DNA of 64,000 bases, from positions 3,349,817 to 3,413,816 of the forward strand of contig NC_036464.1 of assembly GCF_002775205.1 (NCBI RefSeq), in the 5' to 3' direction. This stretch comes from Xiphophorus maculatus (taxonomy: Eukaryota; Chordata; Actinopteri; Cyprinodontiformes; Poeciliidae). The position numbers and the translations under genes are program-made. The notes beneath the pieces are model-generated. The model saw only the letters and a program-made list of their open reading frames with translations, did not search any database and was not told the DNA's origin. Within the stretch, counting starts at the first letter, position 1. Each line of letters begins with the position of its first letter. Shown here one piece after another: positions 34,108 through 46,100 of this stretch.

Positions 34108-37100
34108 CTATTGTTGCTCCGTTCCCTTCCTATTCTGGTGTCGCTCCGTTTCCTTCCTACTCTGGTGTCGCTCCGTTTCCTTCCTATTCTGGTGTCGCTC
34201 CGTTTCCTTCCTACTCTGGTGTCGCTCCGTTTCCTTCCTACTCTGGTGTCGCTCCGTTTCCTTTCTTGTCTGATGTCGCTCCGTTTCCTTCCTCCTCTGG
34301 CGTCGCTCCGTTTCCTTCCTATTCTGGTGTCGCTCCGTTTCCTTTCTAGTCTGGCGTCACTCCGTTTCCTTCCTACTCTGGTGTCGCTCCGTTCCCTTCC
34401 TATTGTGGCGTCGCTCCGTTTCCTTTCTAGTCTGGCGTCGCTCCGTTTACTTTCTAGTCTGGTGTCGCTCCGTTTCCTTTCTACTCTGGTGTCGCTCCGT
34501 TCCCTTCCTATTCTGGCGTCGCTCCGTTTCCTTCCTACTCTGATGTCGCTCTGTTTCCTTCCTATTCTGGTGTCGCTCCGTTTCCTTCCTACTCTGATGT
34601 CGCTCTGTTTCCTTCCTATTCTGGTGTCGCTCCGTTTACTTTCTAGTCTGGTGTCGCTCCGTTTCCTTTCTAGTCTGGTGTCGCTCCGTTTCCTTTCTAG
34701 TCTGATGTCGCTCCGTTTCCTTCCTCCTCTGGCGTCGCTCCGTTTCCTTCCTACTCTGGTGTCGCTCCGTTTCCTTCCTACTCTGGTGTCGCTCCGTTTC
34801 CTTCCTATTCTGGTGTCGCTCCGTTTCCTTTCTAGTCTGATGTCGCTCCGTTTCCTTCCTACTCTGATGTCGCTCCGTTTCCTTCCTAGTCTGGTGTCGC
34901 TCCGTTTCCTTCCTATTGTGGCGTCGCTCCGTTTCCTTTCTAGTCTGGTGTCGCTCCGTTTCCTTTCTAGTCTGGTGTCGCTCCGTTTCCTTTCTAGTCT
35001 GATGTCGCTCCGTTTCCTTCCTCCTCTGGCGTCGCTCCGTTTCCTTCCTACTCTGGTGTAGCTCCGTTTCCTTCCTACTCTGGTGTCGCTCCGTTTCCTT
35101 TCTAGTCTGGTGTCGCTCCGTTTCCTTTCTAGTCTGGCGTCGCTCCGTTTCCTTCCTAGTCTGGCGTCGCTCCGTTTCCTTCCTACTCTGGTGTAGCTCC
35201 GTTTCCTTCCTACTCTGGTGTCGCTCTGTTTCCTTCCTATTCTGGTGTCGCTCCGTTTCCTTTCTAGTCTGATGTCGCTCCGTTTCCTTCCTCCTCTGGC
35301 GTCGCTCCGTTTCCTTCCTACTCTGGTGTCGCTCCGTTTCCTTTCTAGTCTGATGTCGCTCCGTTTCCTTCCTCCTCTGGCGTCGCTCCGTTTCCTTCCT
35401 ACTCTGGTGTCGCTCCGTTTCCTTCCTACTCTGGCGTCGCTCTGTTTCCTTCCTATTGTGGCGTCGCTCCGTTTCCTTCCTACTCTGGCGTCGCTCCGTT
35501 TCCTTCCTACTCTGATGTCGCTCCGTTTCCTTCCTACTCTGGTGTCGCTCCGTTTCCTTCCTACTCTGGTGTCGCTCCGTTTCCTTCCTAGTCTGGTGTC
35601 GGTCCGTTTCCTTCCTATTGTGGCGTCGCTCCGTTTCCTTCCTACTCTGATGTCGCTCCGTTTCCTTCCTATTGTGGCGTCGCTCCGTTTCCTTCCTATT
35701 GTGGTGTCGCTCCGTTTCCTTCCTACTCGGATGTCGCTCCGTTTCCTTCCTATTCTGGCGTCGCTCCGTTTCCTTCCTACTCTGATGTCGCTCCGTTTCC
35801 TTTCTAGTCTGGCGTCACTCCGTTTCCTTCCTACTCTGGCGTCGCTCTGTTTCCTTCCTATTGTGGCGTCGCTCCGTTTCCTTTCTAGTCTGGCGTCGCT
35901 CCGTTTCCTTCCTACTCTGGCGTCGCTCTGTTTCCTTCCTATTGTGGTGTCGCTCCGTTTCCTTCCTATTGTGGTGTCGCTCCGTTTCCTTCCTATTCTG
36001 GCGTCGCTCCGTTTCCTTCCTACTCTGATGTCGCTCCGTTCCCTTCCTATTCTGGCGTCGCTCCGTTTCCTTCCTACTCTGATGTCGCTCCGTTTCCTTC
36101 CTAGTCTGGTGTCGCTCCGTTTCCTTCCTCCTCTGGCGTCACTCTGTTTCCTTCCTATTGTGGCGTCGCTCCGTTTTCTTCCTACTCTGGCGTCGCTCTG
36201 TTTCCTTCCTATTGTGGTGTCGCTCCGTTTCCTTCCTATTGTGGTGTCGCTCCGTTTCTTTTCTAGTCTGGCGTCGCTCTGTTTCCTTCCTACTCTGGCG
36301 TCGCTCTGTTTCCTTCCTATTGTGGTGTCGCTCCGTTTCCTTTCTAGTGTGGCGTCGCTCCGTTTCCTTCCTACTCTGGCGTCGCTCCGTTTCCTTCCTA
36401 CTCTGGTGTCGCTCTGTTTCCTTCCTACTCTGGTGTTGCTCCGTTTCCTTCCTACTCTGGTGTTGCTCCGTTTCCTTCCTCCTCTGGCGTCGCTCTGTTT
36501 CCTTCCTACTCTGGTGTCGGTCCGTTTCCTTCCTACTCTGGCGTCGCTCTGTTTCCTTCCTATTGTGGTGTCGCTCCGTTTCCTTTCTAGTCTGATGTCG
36601 CTCTGTTTCCTTCCTATTGTGGCGTCGCTCCGTTTCCTTTCTAGTCTGGCGTCGCTCCGTTTCCTTTCTAGTCTGGCGTCGCTCTGTTTCCTTCCTATTG
36701 TGGCGTCGCTCCGTTTCCTTTCTAGTCTGGCGTCGCTCCGTTTCCTTTCTAGTCTGGCGTCGCTCCGTTTCCTTCCTACTCTGGCGTCGCTCTGTTTCCT
36801 TCCTACTCTGGTGTCTCTCCGTTTCCTTTCTAGACTGATGTCGCTCCGTTTCCTTCCTCTTCTGGCGTCGCTCCGTTTCCTTCCTACTCTGGTGTCACTC
36901 CGTTTCCTTCATACTCTGGTGTCGCTCCGTTTCCTTCCTACTCTGGTGTTGCTCCGTTTCCTTCCTACTCTGGCGTCGCTCCGTTTCCTTCCTACTCTGG
37001 CGTCGCTCCGTTTCCTTCCTACTCGGGCGTCACTCCGTTTCCTTCCTATTCTGGTGTCGCTCCGTTTCCTTTCTAGTCTGGCGTCGCTCCGTTTCCTTCC

Positions 37101-40100
37101 TACTCTGGTGTCGCTCCGTTTCCTTCCTACTCTGGCGTCGCTCCGTTTCCTTCCTACTCTGGTGTCGCTCCGTTTCCTTTCTAGTCTGATGTCGCTCCGT
37201 TTCCTTCCTACTCTGGCGTCGCTCTGTTTCCTTCCTACTCTGGCGTCGCTCTGTTTCCTTCCTAGTCTGGCGTCGCTCCGTTTCCTTCCTAGTCTGGCGT
37301 CGCTCCGTTTCCTTCCTACTCTGGCGTCACTCCGTTTCCTTCCTATTCTGGTGTCGCTCCGTTTCCTTTCTAGTCTGGCGTCGCTCCGTTTCCTTCCTAT
37401 TGTGGCGTCGCTCCGTTTCCTTCCTACTCTGGCGTCGCTCCGTTTCCTTCCTATTGTGGCGTCGCTCCGTTTCCTTCCTATTGTGGTGTCGCTCCGTTTC
37501 CTTCCTACTCGGATGTCGCTCCGTTTCCTTCCTATTCTGGCGTCGCTCCGTTTCCTTCCTACTCTGATGTCGCTCCGTTTCCTTTCTAGTCTGGCGTCAC
37601 TCCGTTTCCTTCCTACTCTGGCGTCGCTCTGTTTCCTTCCTATTGTGGCGTCGCTCCGTTTCCTTTCTAGTCTGGCGTCGCTCCGTTTCCTTCCTACTCT
37701 GGCGTCGCTCCGTTTCCTTCCTATTGTGGTGTCGCTCCGTTTCCTTCCTACTCTGATGTCGCTCCGTTTCCTTCCTAGTCTGGTGTCGCTCCGTTTCCTT
37801 CCTCCTCTGGCGTCACTCTGTTTCCTTCCTATTGTGGCGTCGCTCCGTTTCCTTCCTACTCTGGCGTCGCTCTGTTTCCTTCCTATTATGGTGTCGCTCC
37901 GTTTCCTTCCTATTGTGGTGTCGCTCCGTTTCCTTTCTAGTCTGGCGTCGCTCCGTTTCCTTCCTACTCTGGCGTCGCTCTGTTTCCTTCCTACTCTGGC
38001 GTCGCTCTGTTTCCTTCCTATTGTGGTGTCGCTCCGTTTCCTTTCTAGTGTGGCGTCGCTCCGTTTCCTTCCTACTCTGGCGTCGCTCCGTTTCCTTCCT
38101 ACTCTGGTGTCGCTCTGTTTCCTTCCTACTCTGGTGTTGCTCCGTTTCCTTCCTACTCTGGTGTTGCTCCGTTTCCTTCCTCCTCTGGCGTCGCTCCGTT
38201 TCCTTCCTACTCTGGCGTCGCTCTGTTTCCTTCCTATTGTGGTGTCGCTCCGTTTCCTTTCTAGTCTGATGTCGCTCTGTTTCCTTCCTATTGTGGCGTC
38301 GCTCCGTTTCCTTTCTAGTCTGGCGTCGCTCCGTTTCCTTTCTAGTCTGGCGTCGCTCTGTTTCCTTCCTATTGTGGCGTCGCTCCGTTTCCTTTCTAGT
38401 CTGGCGTCGCTCCGTTTCCTTTCTAGTCTGGCGTCGCTCCGTTTCCTTCCTACTCTGGTGTCGCTCCGTTTCCTTTCTAGACTGATGTCGCTCCGTTTCC
38501 TTCCTCCTCTGGCGTCGCTCCGTTTCCTTCCTACTCTGGTGTCACTCCGTTTCCTTCATACTCTGGTGTCGCTCCGTTTCCTTCCTACTCTGGTGTTGCT
38601 CCGTTTCCTTCCTACTCTGGCGTCGCTCCGTTTCCTTCCTACTCTGGCGTCGCTCCGTTTCCTTCCTACTCTGGCGTCACTCCGTTTCCTTCCTATTCTG
38701 GCGTCGCTCCGTTTCCTTTCTAGTCTGGCGTCGCTCCGTTTCCTTCCTAGTCTGGCGTCGCTCCGTTTCCTTCCTCCTCTGGCGTCGCTCCGTTTCCTTC
38801 CTATTCTGGTGTCGCTCCGTTTCCTTCCTAGTCTGGTGTCGCTCCGTTTCCTTCCTACTCTGATGTCGCTCCGTTTCCTTCCTAGTCTGGCGTCGCTCCG
38901 TTTCCTTCCTATTCTGACGTCGCTCCGTTTCCTTTCTAGTCTGATGTCGCTCCGTTTCCTTCCTCCTCTGGCGTCGCTCCGTTTCCTTCCTACTCTGGTG
39001 TCGCTCCGTTTCCTTCCTAGTCTGGTGTCGCTCCGTTTCCTTCCTACTCTGGTGTTGCTCCGTTTCCTTCCTATTCTGGTGTCGCTCTGTTTCCTTCCTA
39101 TTCTGATGTCGCTCCGTTTCCTTCCTAGTCTGGTGTCGCTCCGTTTCCTTCCTACTCTGGTGTCGCTCCGTTTCCTTCCTATTCTGATGTCGCTCCGTTT
39201 CCTTCCTAGTCTGGTGTCGCTCCGTTTCCTTCCTACTCTGGTGTCGCTCCGTTTCCTTCCTACTCTGATGTCGTTCCGTTTCCTTCCTAGTCTGGTGTCG
39301 CTCCGTTTCCTTCCTCCTCTGGCGTCACTCTGTTTCCTTCCTATTGTGGCGTCGCTCCGTTTCCTTCCTACTCTGGCGTCGCTCTGTTTCCTTCCTATTG
39401 TGGTGTCGCTCCGTTTCCTTCCTATTGTGGTGTCGCTCCGTTTCCTTTCTAGTCTGGCGTCGCTCCGTTTCCTTCCTACTCTGGCGTCGCTCTGTTTCCT
39501 TCCTACTCTGGCGTCGCTCTGTTTCCTTCCTATTGTGGTGTCGCTCCGTTTCCTTTCTAGTGTGGCGTCGCTCCGTTTCCTTCCTACTCTGGCGTCGCTC
39601 CGTTTCCTTCCTACTCTGGTGTCGCTCTGTTTCCTTCCTACTCTGGTGTTGCTCCGTTTCCTTCCTACTCTGGTGTTGCTCCGTTTCCTTCCTCCTCTGG
39701 CGTCGCTCTGTTTCCTTCCTACTCTGGTGTCGGTCCGTTTCCTTCCTACTCTGGCGTCGCTCTGTTTCCTTCCTATTGTGGTGTCGCTCCGTTTCCTTTC
39801 TAGTCTGATGTCGCTCTGTTTCCTTCCTATTGTGGCGTCGCTCCGTTTCCTTTCTAGTCTGGCGTCGCTCCGTTTCCTTTCTAGTCTGGCGTCGCTCTGT
39901 TTCCTTCCTATTGTGGCGTCGCTCCGTTTCCTTTCTAGTCTGGCGTCGCTCCGTTTCCTTTCTAGTCTGGCGTCGCTCCGTTTCCTTCCTACTCTGGCGT
40001 CGCTCTGTTTCCTTCCTACTCTGGTGTCGCTCCGTTTCCTTTCTAGACTGATGTCGCTCCGTTTCCTTCCTCCTCTGGCGTCGCTCCGTTTCCTTCCTAC

Positions 40101-43100
40101 TCTGGTGTCACTCCGTTTCCTTCATACTCTGGTGTCGCTCCGTTTCCTTCCTACTCTGGTGTTGCTCCGTTTCCTTCCTACTCTGGCGTCGCTCCGTTTC
40201 CTTCCTACTCTGGCGTCGCTCCGTTTCCTTCCTACTCTGGCGTCACTCCGTTTCCTTCCTATTCTGGCGTCGCTCCGTTTCCTTTCTAGTCTGGCGTCGC
40301 TCCGTTTCCTTCCTACTCTGGTGTCGCTCCGTTTCCTTCCTACTCTGGCGTCGCTCCGTTTCCTTCCTACTCTGGTGTCGCTCCGTTTCCTTCCTACTCT
40401 GGCGTCGCTCCGTTTCCTTCCTACTCTGGTGTCGCTCCGTTTCCTTTCTAGTCTGATGTCGCTCCGTTTCCTTCCTACTCTGGCGTCGCTCCGTTTCCTT
40501 CCTAGTCTGATGTCGCTCCGTTTCCTTCCTACTCTGGCGTCGCTCCGTTTCCTTCCTACTCTGGCGTCACTCCGTTTCCTTCCTATTCTGGTGTCGCTCC
40601 GTTTCCTTTCTAGTCTGGCGTCGCTCCGTTTCCTTCCTACTCTGGTGTCGCTCCGTTTCCTTCCTACTCTGGCGTCGCTCCGTTTCCTTCCTACTCTGGT
40701 GTCGCTCCGTTTCCTTTCTAGTCTGATGTCGCTCCGTTTCCTTCCTACTCTGGCGTCGCTCTGTTTCCTTCCTACTCTGGCGTCGCTCTGTTTCCTTCCT
40801 AGTCTGGCGTCGCTCCGTTTCCTTTCTAGTCTGGCGTCGCTCTGTTTCCTTCCTACTCTGGCGTCGCTCTGTTTCCTTCCTATTGTGGAGTTGCTCCGTT
40901 TCCTTCCTACTCTGGCGTCGCTCTGTTTCCTTCCTATTGTGGAGTTGCTCCGTTTCCTTCCTACTCTGATGTCGCTCCGTTTCCTTTCTAGTCTGGCGTC
41001 GCTCCGTTTCCTTCCTAGTCTGGCGTCGCTCCGTTCCCTTCCTATTCTGGTGTCGCTCCGTTTCCTTCCTACTCTGGTGTCGCTCCGTTTCCTTCCTAGT
41101 CTGGCGTCGCTCCGTTTCCTTTCTAGTCTGATGTCGCTCCGTTTCCTTCCTCCTCTGGCGTCGCTCCGTTTCCTTCCTATTCTGGTGTCGCTCCGTTTCC
41201 TTCCTAGTCTGGTGTCGCTCCGTTTCCTTCCTACTCTGATGTCGCTCCGTTTCCTTCCTAGTCTGGCGTCGCTCCGTTTCCTTCCTATTCTGACGTCGCT
41301 CCGTTTCCTTTCTAGTCTGATGTCGCTCCGTTTCCTTCCTCCTCTGGCGTCGCTCCGTTTCCTTCCTACTCTGGTGTCGCTCCGTTTCCTTCCTAGTCTG
41401 GTGTCGCTCCGTTTCCTTCCTACTCTGGTGTTGCTCCGTTTCCTTCCTATTCTGGTGTCGCTCTGTTTCCTTCCTATTCTGATGTCGCTCCGTTTCCTTC
41501 CTAGTCTGGTGTCGCTCCGTTTCCTTCCTACTCTGGTGTCGCTCCGTTTCCTTCCTATTCTGATGTCGCTCCGTTTCCTTCCTAGTCTGGTGTCGCTCCG
41601 TTTCCTTCCTACTCTGGTGTCGCTCCGTTTCCTTCCTACTCTGATGTCGTTCCGTTTCCTTCCTAGTCTGGTGTCGCTCCGTTTCCTTCCTCCTCTGGCG
41701 TCACTCTGTTTCCTTCCTATTGTGGCGTCGCTCCGTTTCCTTCCTACTCTGGCGTCGCTCTGTTTCCTTCCTATTGTGGTGTCGCTCCGTTTCCTTCCTA
41801 TTGTGGTGTCGCTCCGTTTCCTTTCTAGTCTGGCGTCGCTCCGTTTCCTTCCTACTCTGGCGTCGCTCTGTTTCCTTCCTACTCTGGCGTCGCTCTGTTT
41901 CCTTCCTATTGTGGTGTCGCTCCGTTTCCTTTCTAGTGTGGCGTCGCTCCGTTTCCTTCCTACTCTGGCGTCGCTCCGTTTCCTTCCTACTCTGGTGTCG
42001 CTCTGTTTCCTTCCTACTCTGGTGTTGCTCCGTTTCCTTCCTACTCTGGTGTTGCTCCGTTTCCTTCCTCCTCTGGCGTCGCTCTGTTTCCTTCCTACTC
42101 TGGTGTCGGTCCGTTTCCTTCCTACTCTGGCGTCGCTCTGTTTCCTTCCTATTGTGGTGTCGCTCCGTTTCCTTTCTAGTCTGATGTCGCTCTGTTTCCT
42201 TCCTATTGTGGCGTCGCTCCGTTTCCTTTCTAGTCTGGCGTCGCTCCGTTTCCTTTCTAGTCTGGCGTCGCTCTGTTTCCTTCCTATTGTGGCGTCGCTC
42301 CGTTTCCTTTCTAGTCTGGCGTCGCTCCGTTTCCTTTCTAGTCTGGCGTCGCTCCGTTTCCTTCCTACTCTGGCGTCGCTCTGTTTCCTTCCTACTCTGG
42401 TGTCGCTCCGTTTCCTTTCTAGACTGATGTCGCTCCGTTTCCTTCCTCCTCTGGCGTCGCTCCGTTTCCTTCCTACTCTGGTGTCACTCCGTTTCCTTCA
42501 TACTCTGGTGTCGCTCCGTTTCCTTCCTACTCTGGTGTTGCTCCGTTTCCTTCCTACTCTGGCGTCGCTCCGTTTCCTTCCTACTCTGGCGTCGCTCCGT
42601 TTCCTTCCTACTCTGGCGTCACTCCGTTTCCTTCCTATTCTGGCGTCGCTCCGTTTCCTTTCTAGTCTGGCGTCGCTCCGTTTCCTTCCTACTCTGGTGT
42701 CGCTCCGTTTCCTTCCTACTCTGGCGTCGCTCCGTTTCCTTCCTACTCTGGTGTCGCTCCGTTTCCTTCCTACTCTGGCGTCGCTCCGTTTCCTTCCTAC
42801 TCTGGTGTCGCTCCGTTTCCTTTCTAGTCTGATGTCGCTCCGTTTCCTTCCTACTCTGGCGTCGCTCCGTTTCCTTCCTAGTCTGATGTCGCTCCGTTTC
42901 CTTCCTACTCTGGCGTCGCTCCGTTTCCTTCCTACTCTGGCGTCACTCCGTTTCCTTCCTATTCTGGTGTCGCTCCGTTTCCTTTCTAGTCTGGCGTCGC
43001 TCCGTTTCCTTCCTACTCTGGTGTCGCTCCGTTTCCTTCCTACTCTGGCGTCGCTCCGTTTCCTTCCTACTCTGGTGTCGCTCCGTTTCCTTTCTAGTCT

Positions 43101-46100
43101 GATGTCGCTCCGTTTCCTTCCTACTCTGGCGTCGCTCTGTTTCCTTCCTACTCTGGCGTCGCTCTGTTTCCTTCCTAGTCTGGCGTCGCTCCGTTTCCTT
43201 TCTAGTCTGGCGTCGCTCTGTTTCCTTCCTACTCTGGCGTCGCTCTGTTTCCTTCCTATTGTGGAGTTGCTCCGTTTCCTTCCTACTCTGGCGTCGCTCT
43301 GTTTCCTTCCTATTGTGGAGTTGCTCCGTTTCCTTCCTACTCTGATGTCGCTCCGTTTCCTTTCTAGTCTGGCGTCGCTCCGTTTCCTTCCTAGTCTGGC
43401 GTCGCTCCGTTCCCTTCCTATTCTGGTGTCGCTCCGTTTCCTTCCTACTCTGGTGTCGCTCCGTTTCCTTCCTAGTCTGGCGTCGCTCCGTTTCCTTTCT
43501 AGTCTGATGTCGCTCCGTTTCCTTCCTCCTCTGGCGTCGCTCCGTTTCCTTCCTATTCTGGTGTCGCTCCGTTTCCTTCCTAGTCTGGTGTCGCTCCGTT
43601 TCCTTCCTACTCTGATGTCGCTCCGTTTCCTTCCTAGTCTGGCGTCGCTCCGTTTCCTTCCTATTCTGACGTCGCTCCGTTTCCTTTCTAGTCTGATGTC
43701 GCTCCGTTTCCTTCCTCCTCTGGCGTCGCTCCGTTTCCTTCCTACTCTGGTGTCGCTCCGTTTCCTTCCTAGTCTGGTGTCGCTCCGTTTCCTTCCTACT
43801 CTGGTGTTGCTCCGTTTCCTTCCTATTCTGGTGTCGCTCTGTTTCCTTCCTATTCTGATGTCGCTCCGTTTCCTTCCTAGTCTGGTGTCGCTCCGTTTCC
43901 TTCCTACTCTGGTGTCGCTCCGTTTCCTTCCTATTCTGATGTCGCTCCGTTTCCTTCCTAGTCTGGTGTCGCTCCGTTTCCTTCCTACTCTGGTGTCGCT
44001 CCGTTTCCTTCCTACTCTGATGTCGTTCCGTTTCCTTCCTAGTCTGGTGTCGCTCCGTTTCCTTCCTCCTCTGGCGTCACTCTGTTTCCTTCCTATTGTG
44101 GCGTCGCTCCGTTTCCTTCCTACTCTGGCGTCGCTCTGTTTCCTTCCTATTGTGGTGTCGCTCCGTTTCCTTCCTATTGTGGTGTCGCTCCGTTTCCTTT
44201 CTAGTCTGGCGTCGCTCCGTTTCCTTCCTACTCTGGCGTCGCTCTGTTTCCTTCCTACTCTGGCGTCGCTCTGTTTCCTTCCTATTGTGGTGTCGCTCCG
44301 TTTCCTTTCTAGTGTGGCGTCGCTCCGTTTCCTTCCTACTCTGGCGTCGCTCCGTTTCCTTCCTACTCTGGTGTCGCTCTGTTTCCTTCCTACTCTGGTG
44401 TTGCTCCGTTTCCTTCCTACTCTGGTGTTGCTCCGTTTCCTTCCTCCTCTGGCGTCGCTCTGTTTCCTTCCTACTCTGGTGTCGGTCCGTTTCCTTCCTA
44501 CTCTGGCGTCGCTCTGTTTCCTTCCTATTGTGGTGTCGCTCCGTTTCCTTTCTAGTCTGATGTCGCTCTGTTTCCTTCCTATTGTGGCGTCGCTCCGTTT
44601 CCTTTCTAGTCTGGCGTCGCTCCGTTTCCTTTCTAGTCTGGCGTCGCTCTGTTTCCTTCCTATTGTGGCGTCGCTCCGTTTCCTTTCTAGTCTGGCGTCG
44701 CTCCGTTTCCTTTCTAGTCTGGCGTCGCTCCGTTTCCTTCCTACTCTGGCGTCGCTCTGTTTCCTTCCTACTCTGGTGTCGCTCCGTTTCCTTTCTAGAC
44801 TGATGTCGCTCCGTTTCCTTCCTCCTCTGGCGTCGCTCCGTTTCCTTCCTACTCTGGTGTCACTCCGTTTCCTTCATACTCTGGTGTCGCTCCGTTTCCT
44901 TCCTACTCTGGTGTTGCTCCGTTTCCTTCCTACTCTGGCGTCGCTCCGTTTCCTTCCTACTCTGGCGTCGCTCCGTTTCCTTCCTACTCTGGCGTCACTC
45001 CGTTTCCTTCCTATTCTGGCGTCGCTCCGTTTCCTTTCTAGTCTGGCGTCGCTCCGTTTCCTTCCTACTCTGGTGTCGCTCCGTTTCCTTCCTACTCTGG
45101 CGTCGCTCCGTTTCCTTCCTACTCTGGTGTCGCTCCGTTTCCTTCCTACTCTGGCGTCGCTCCGTTTCCTTCCTACTCTGGTGTCGCTCCGTTTCCTTTC
45201 TAGTCTGATGTCGCTCCGTTTCCTTCCTACTCTGGCGTCGCTCCGTTTCCTTCCTAGTCTGATGTCGCTCCGTTTCCTTCCTACTCTGGCGTCGCTCCGT
45301 TTCCTTCCTACTCTGGCGTCACTCCGTTTCCTTCCTATTCTGGTGTCGCTCCGTTTCCTTTCTAGTCTGGCGTCGCTCCGTTTCCTTCCTACTCTGGTGT
45401 CGCTCCGTTTCCTTCCTACTCTGGCGTCGCTCCGTTTCCTTCCTACTCTGGTGTCGCTCCGTTTCCTTTCTAGTCTGATGTCGCTCCGTTTCCTTCCTAC
45501 TCTGGCGTCGCTCTGTTTCCTTCCTACTCTGGCGTCGCTCTGTTTCCTTCCTAGTCTGGCGTCGCTCCGTTTCCTTTCTAGTCTGGCGTCGCTCTGTTTC
45601 CTTCCTACTCTGGCGTCGCTCTGTTTCCTTCCTATTGTGGAGTTGCTCCGTTTCCTTCCTACTCTGGCGTCGCTCTGTTTCCTTCCTATTGTGGAGTTGC
45701 TCCGTTTCCTTCCTACTCTGATGTCGCTCCGTTTCCTTTCTAGTCTGGCGTCGCTCCGTTTCCTTCCTAGTCTGGCGTCGCTCCGTTCCCTTCCTATTCT
45801 GGTGTCGCTCCGTTTCCTTCCTACTCTGGTGTCGCTCCGTTTCCTTCCTAGTCTGGCGTCGCTCCGTTTCCTTTCTAGTCTGATGTCGCTCCGTTTCCTT
45901 CCTCCTCTGGCGTCGCTCCGTTTCCTTCCTATTCTGGTGTCGCTCCGTTTCCTTCCTAGTCTGGTGTCGCTCCGTTTCCTTCCTACTCTGATGTCGCTCC
46001 GTTTCCTTCCTAGTCTGGCGTCGCTCCGTTTCCTTCCTATTCTGACGTCGCTCCGTTTCCTTTCTAGTCTGATGTCGCTCCGTTTCCTTCCTCCTCTGGC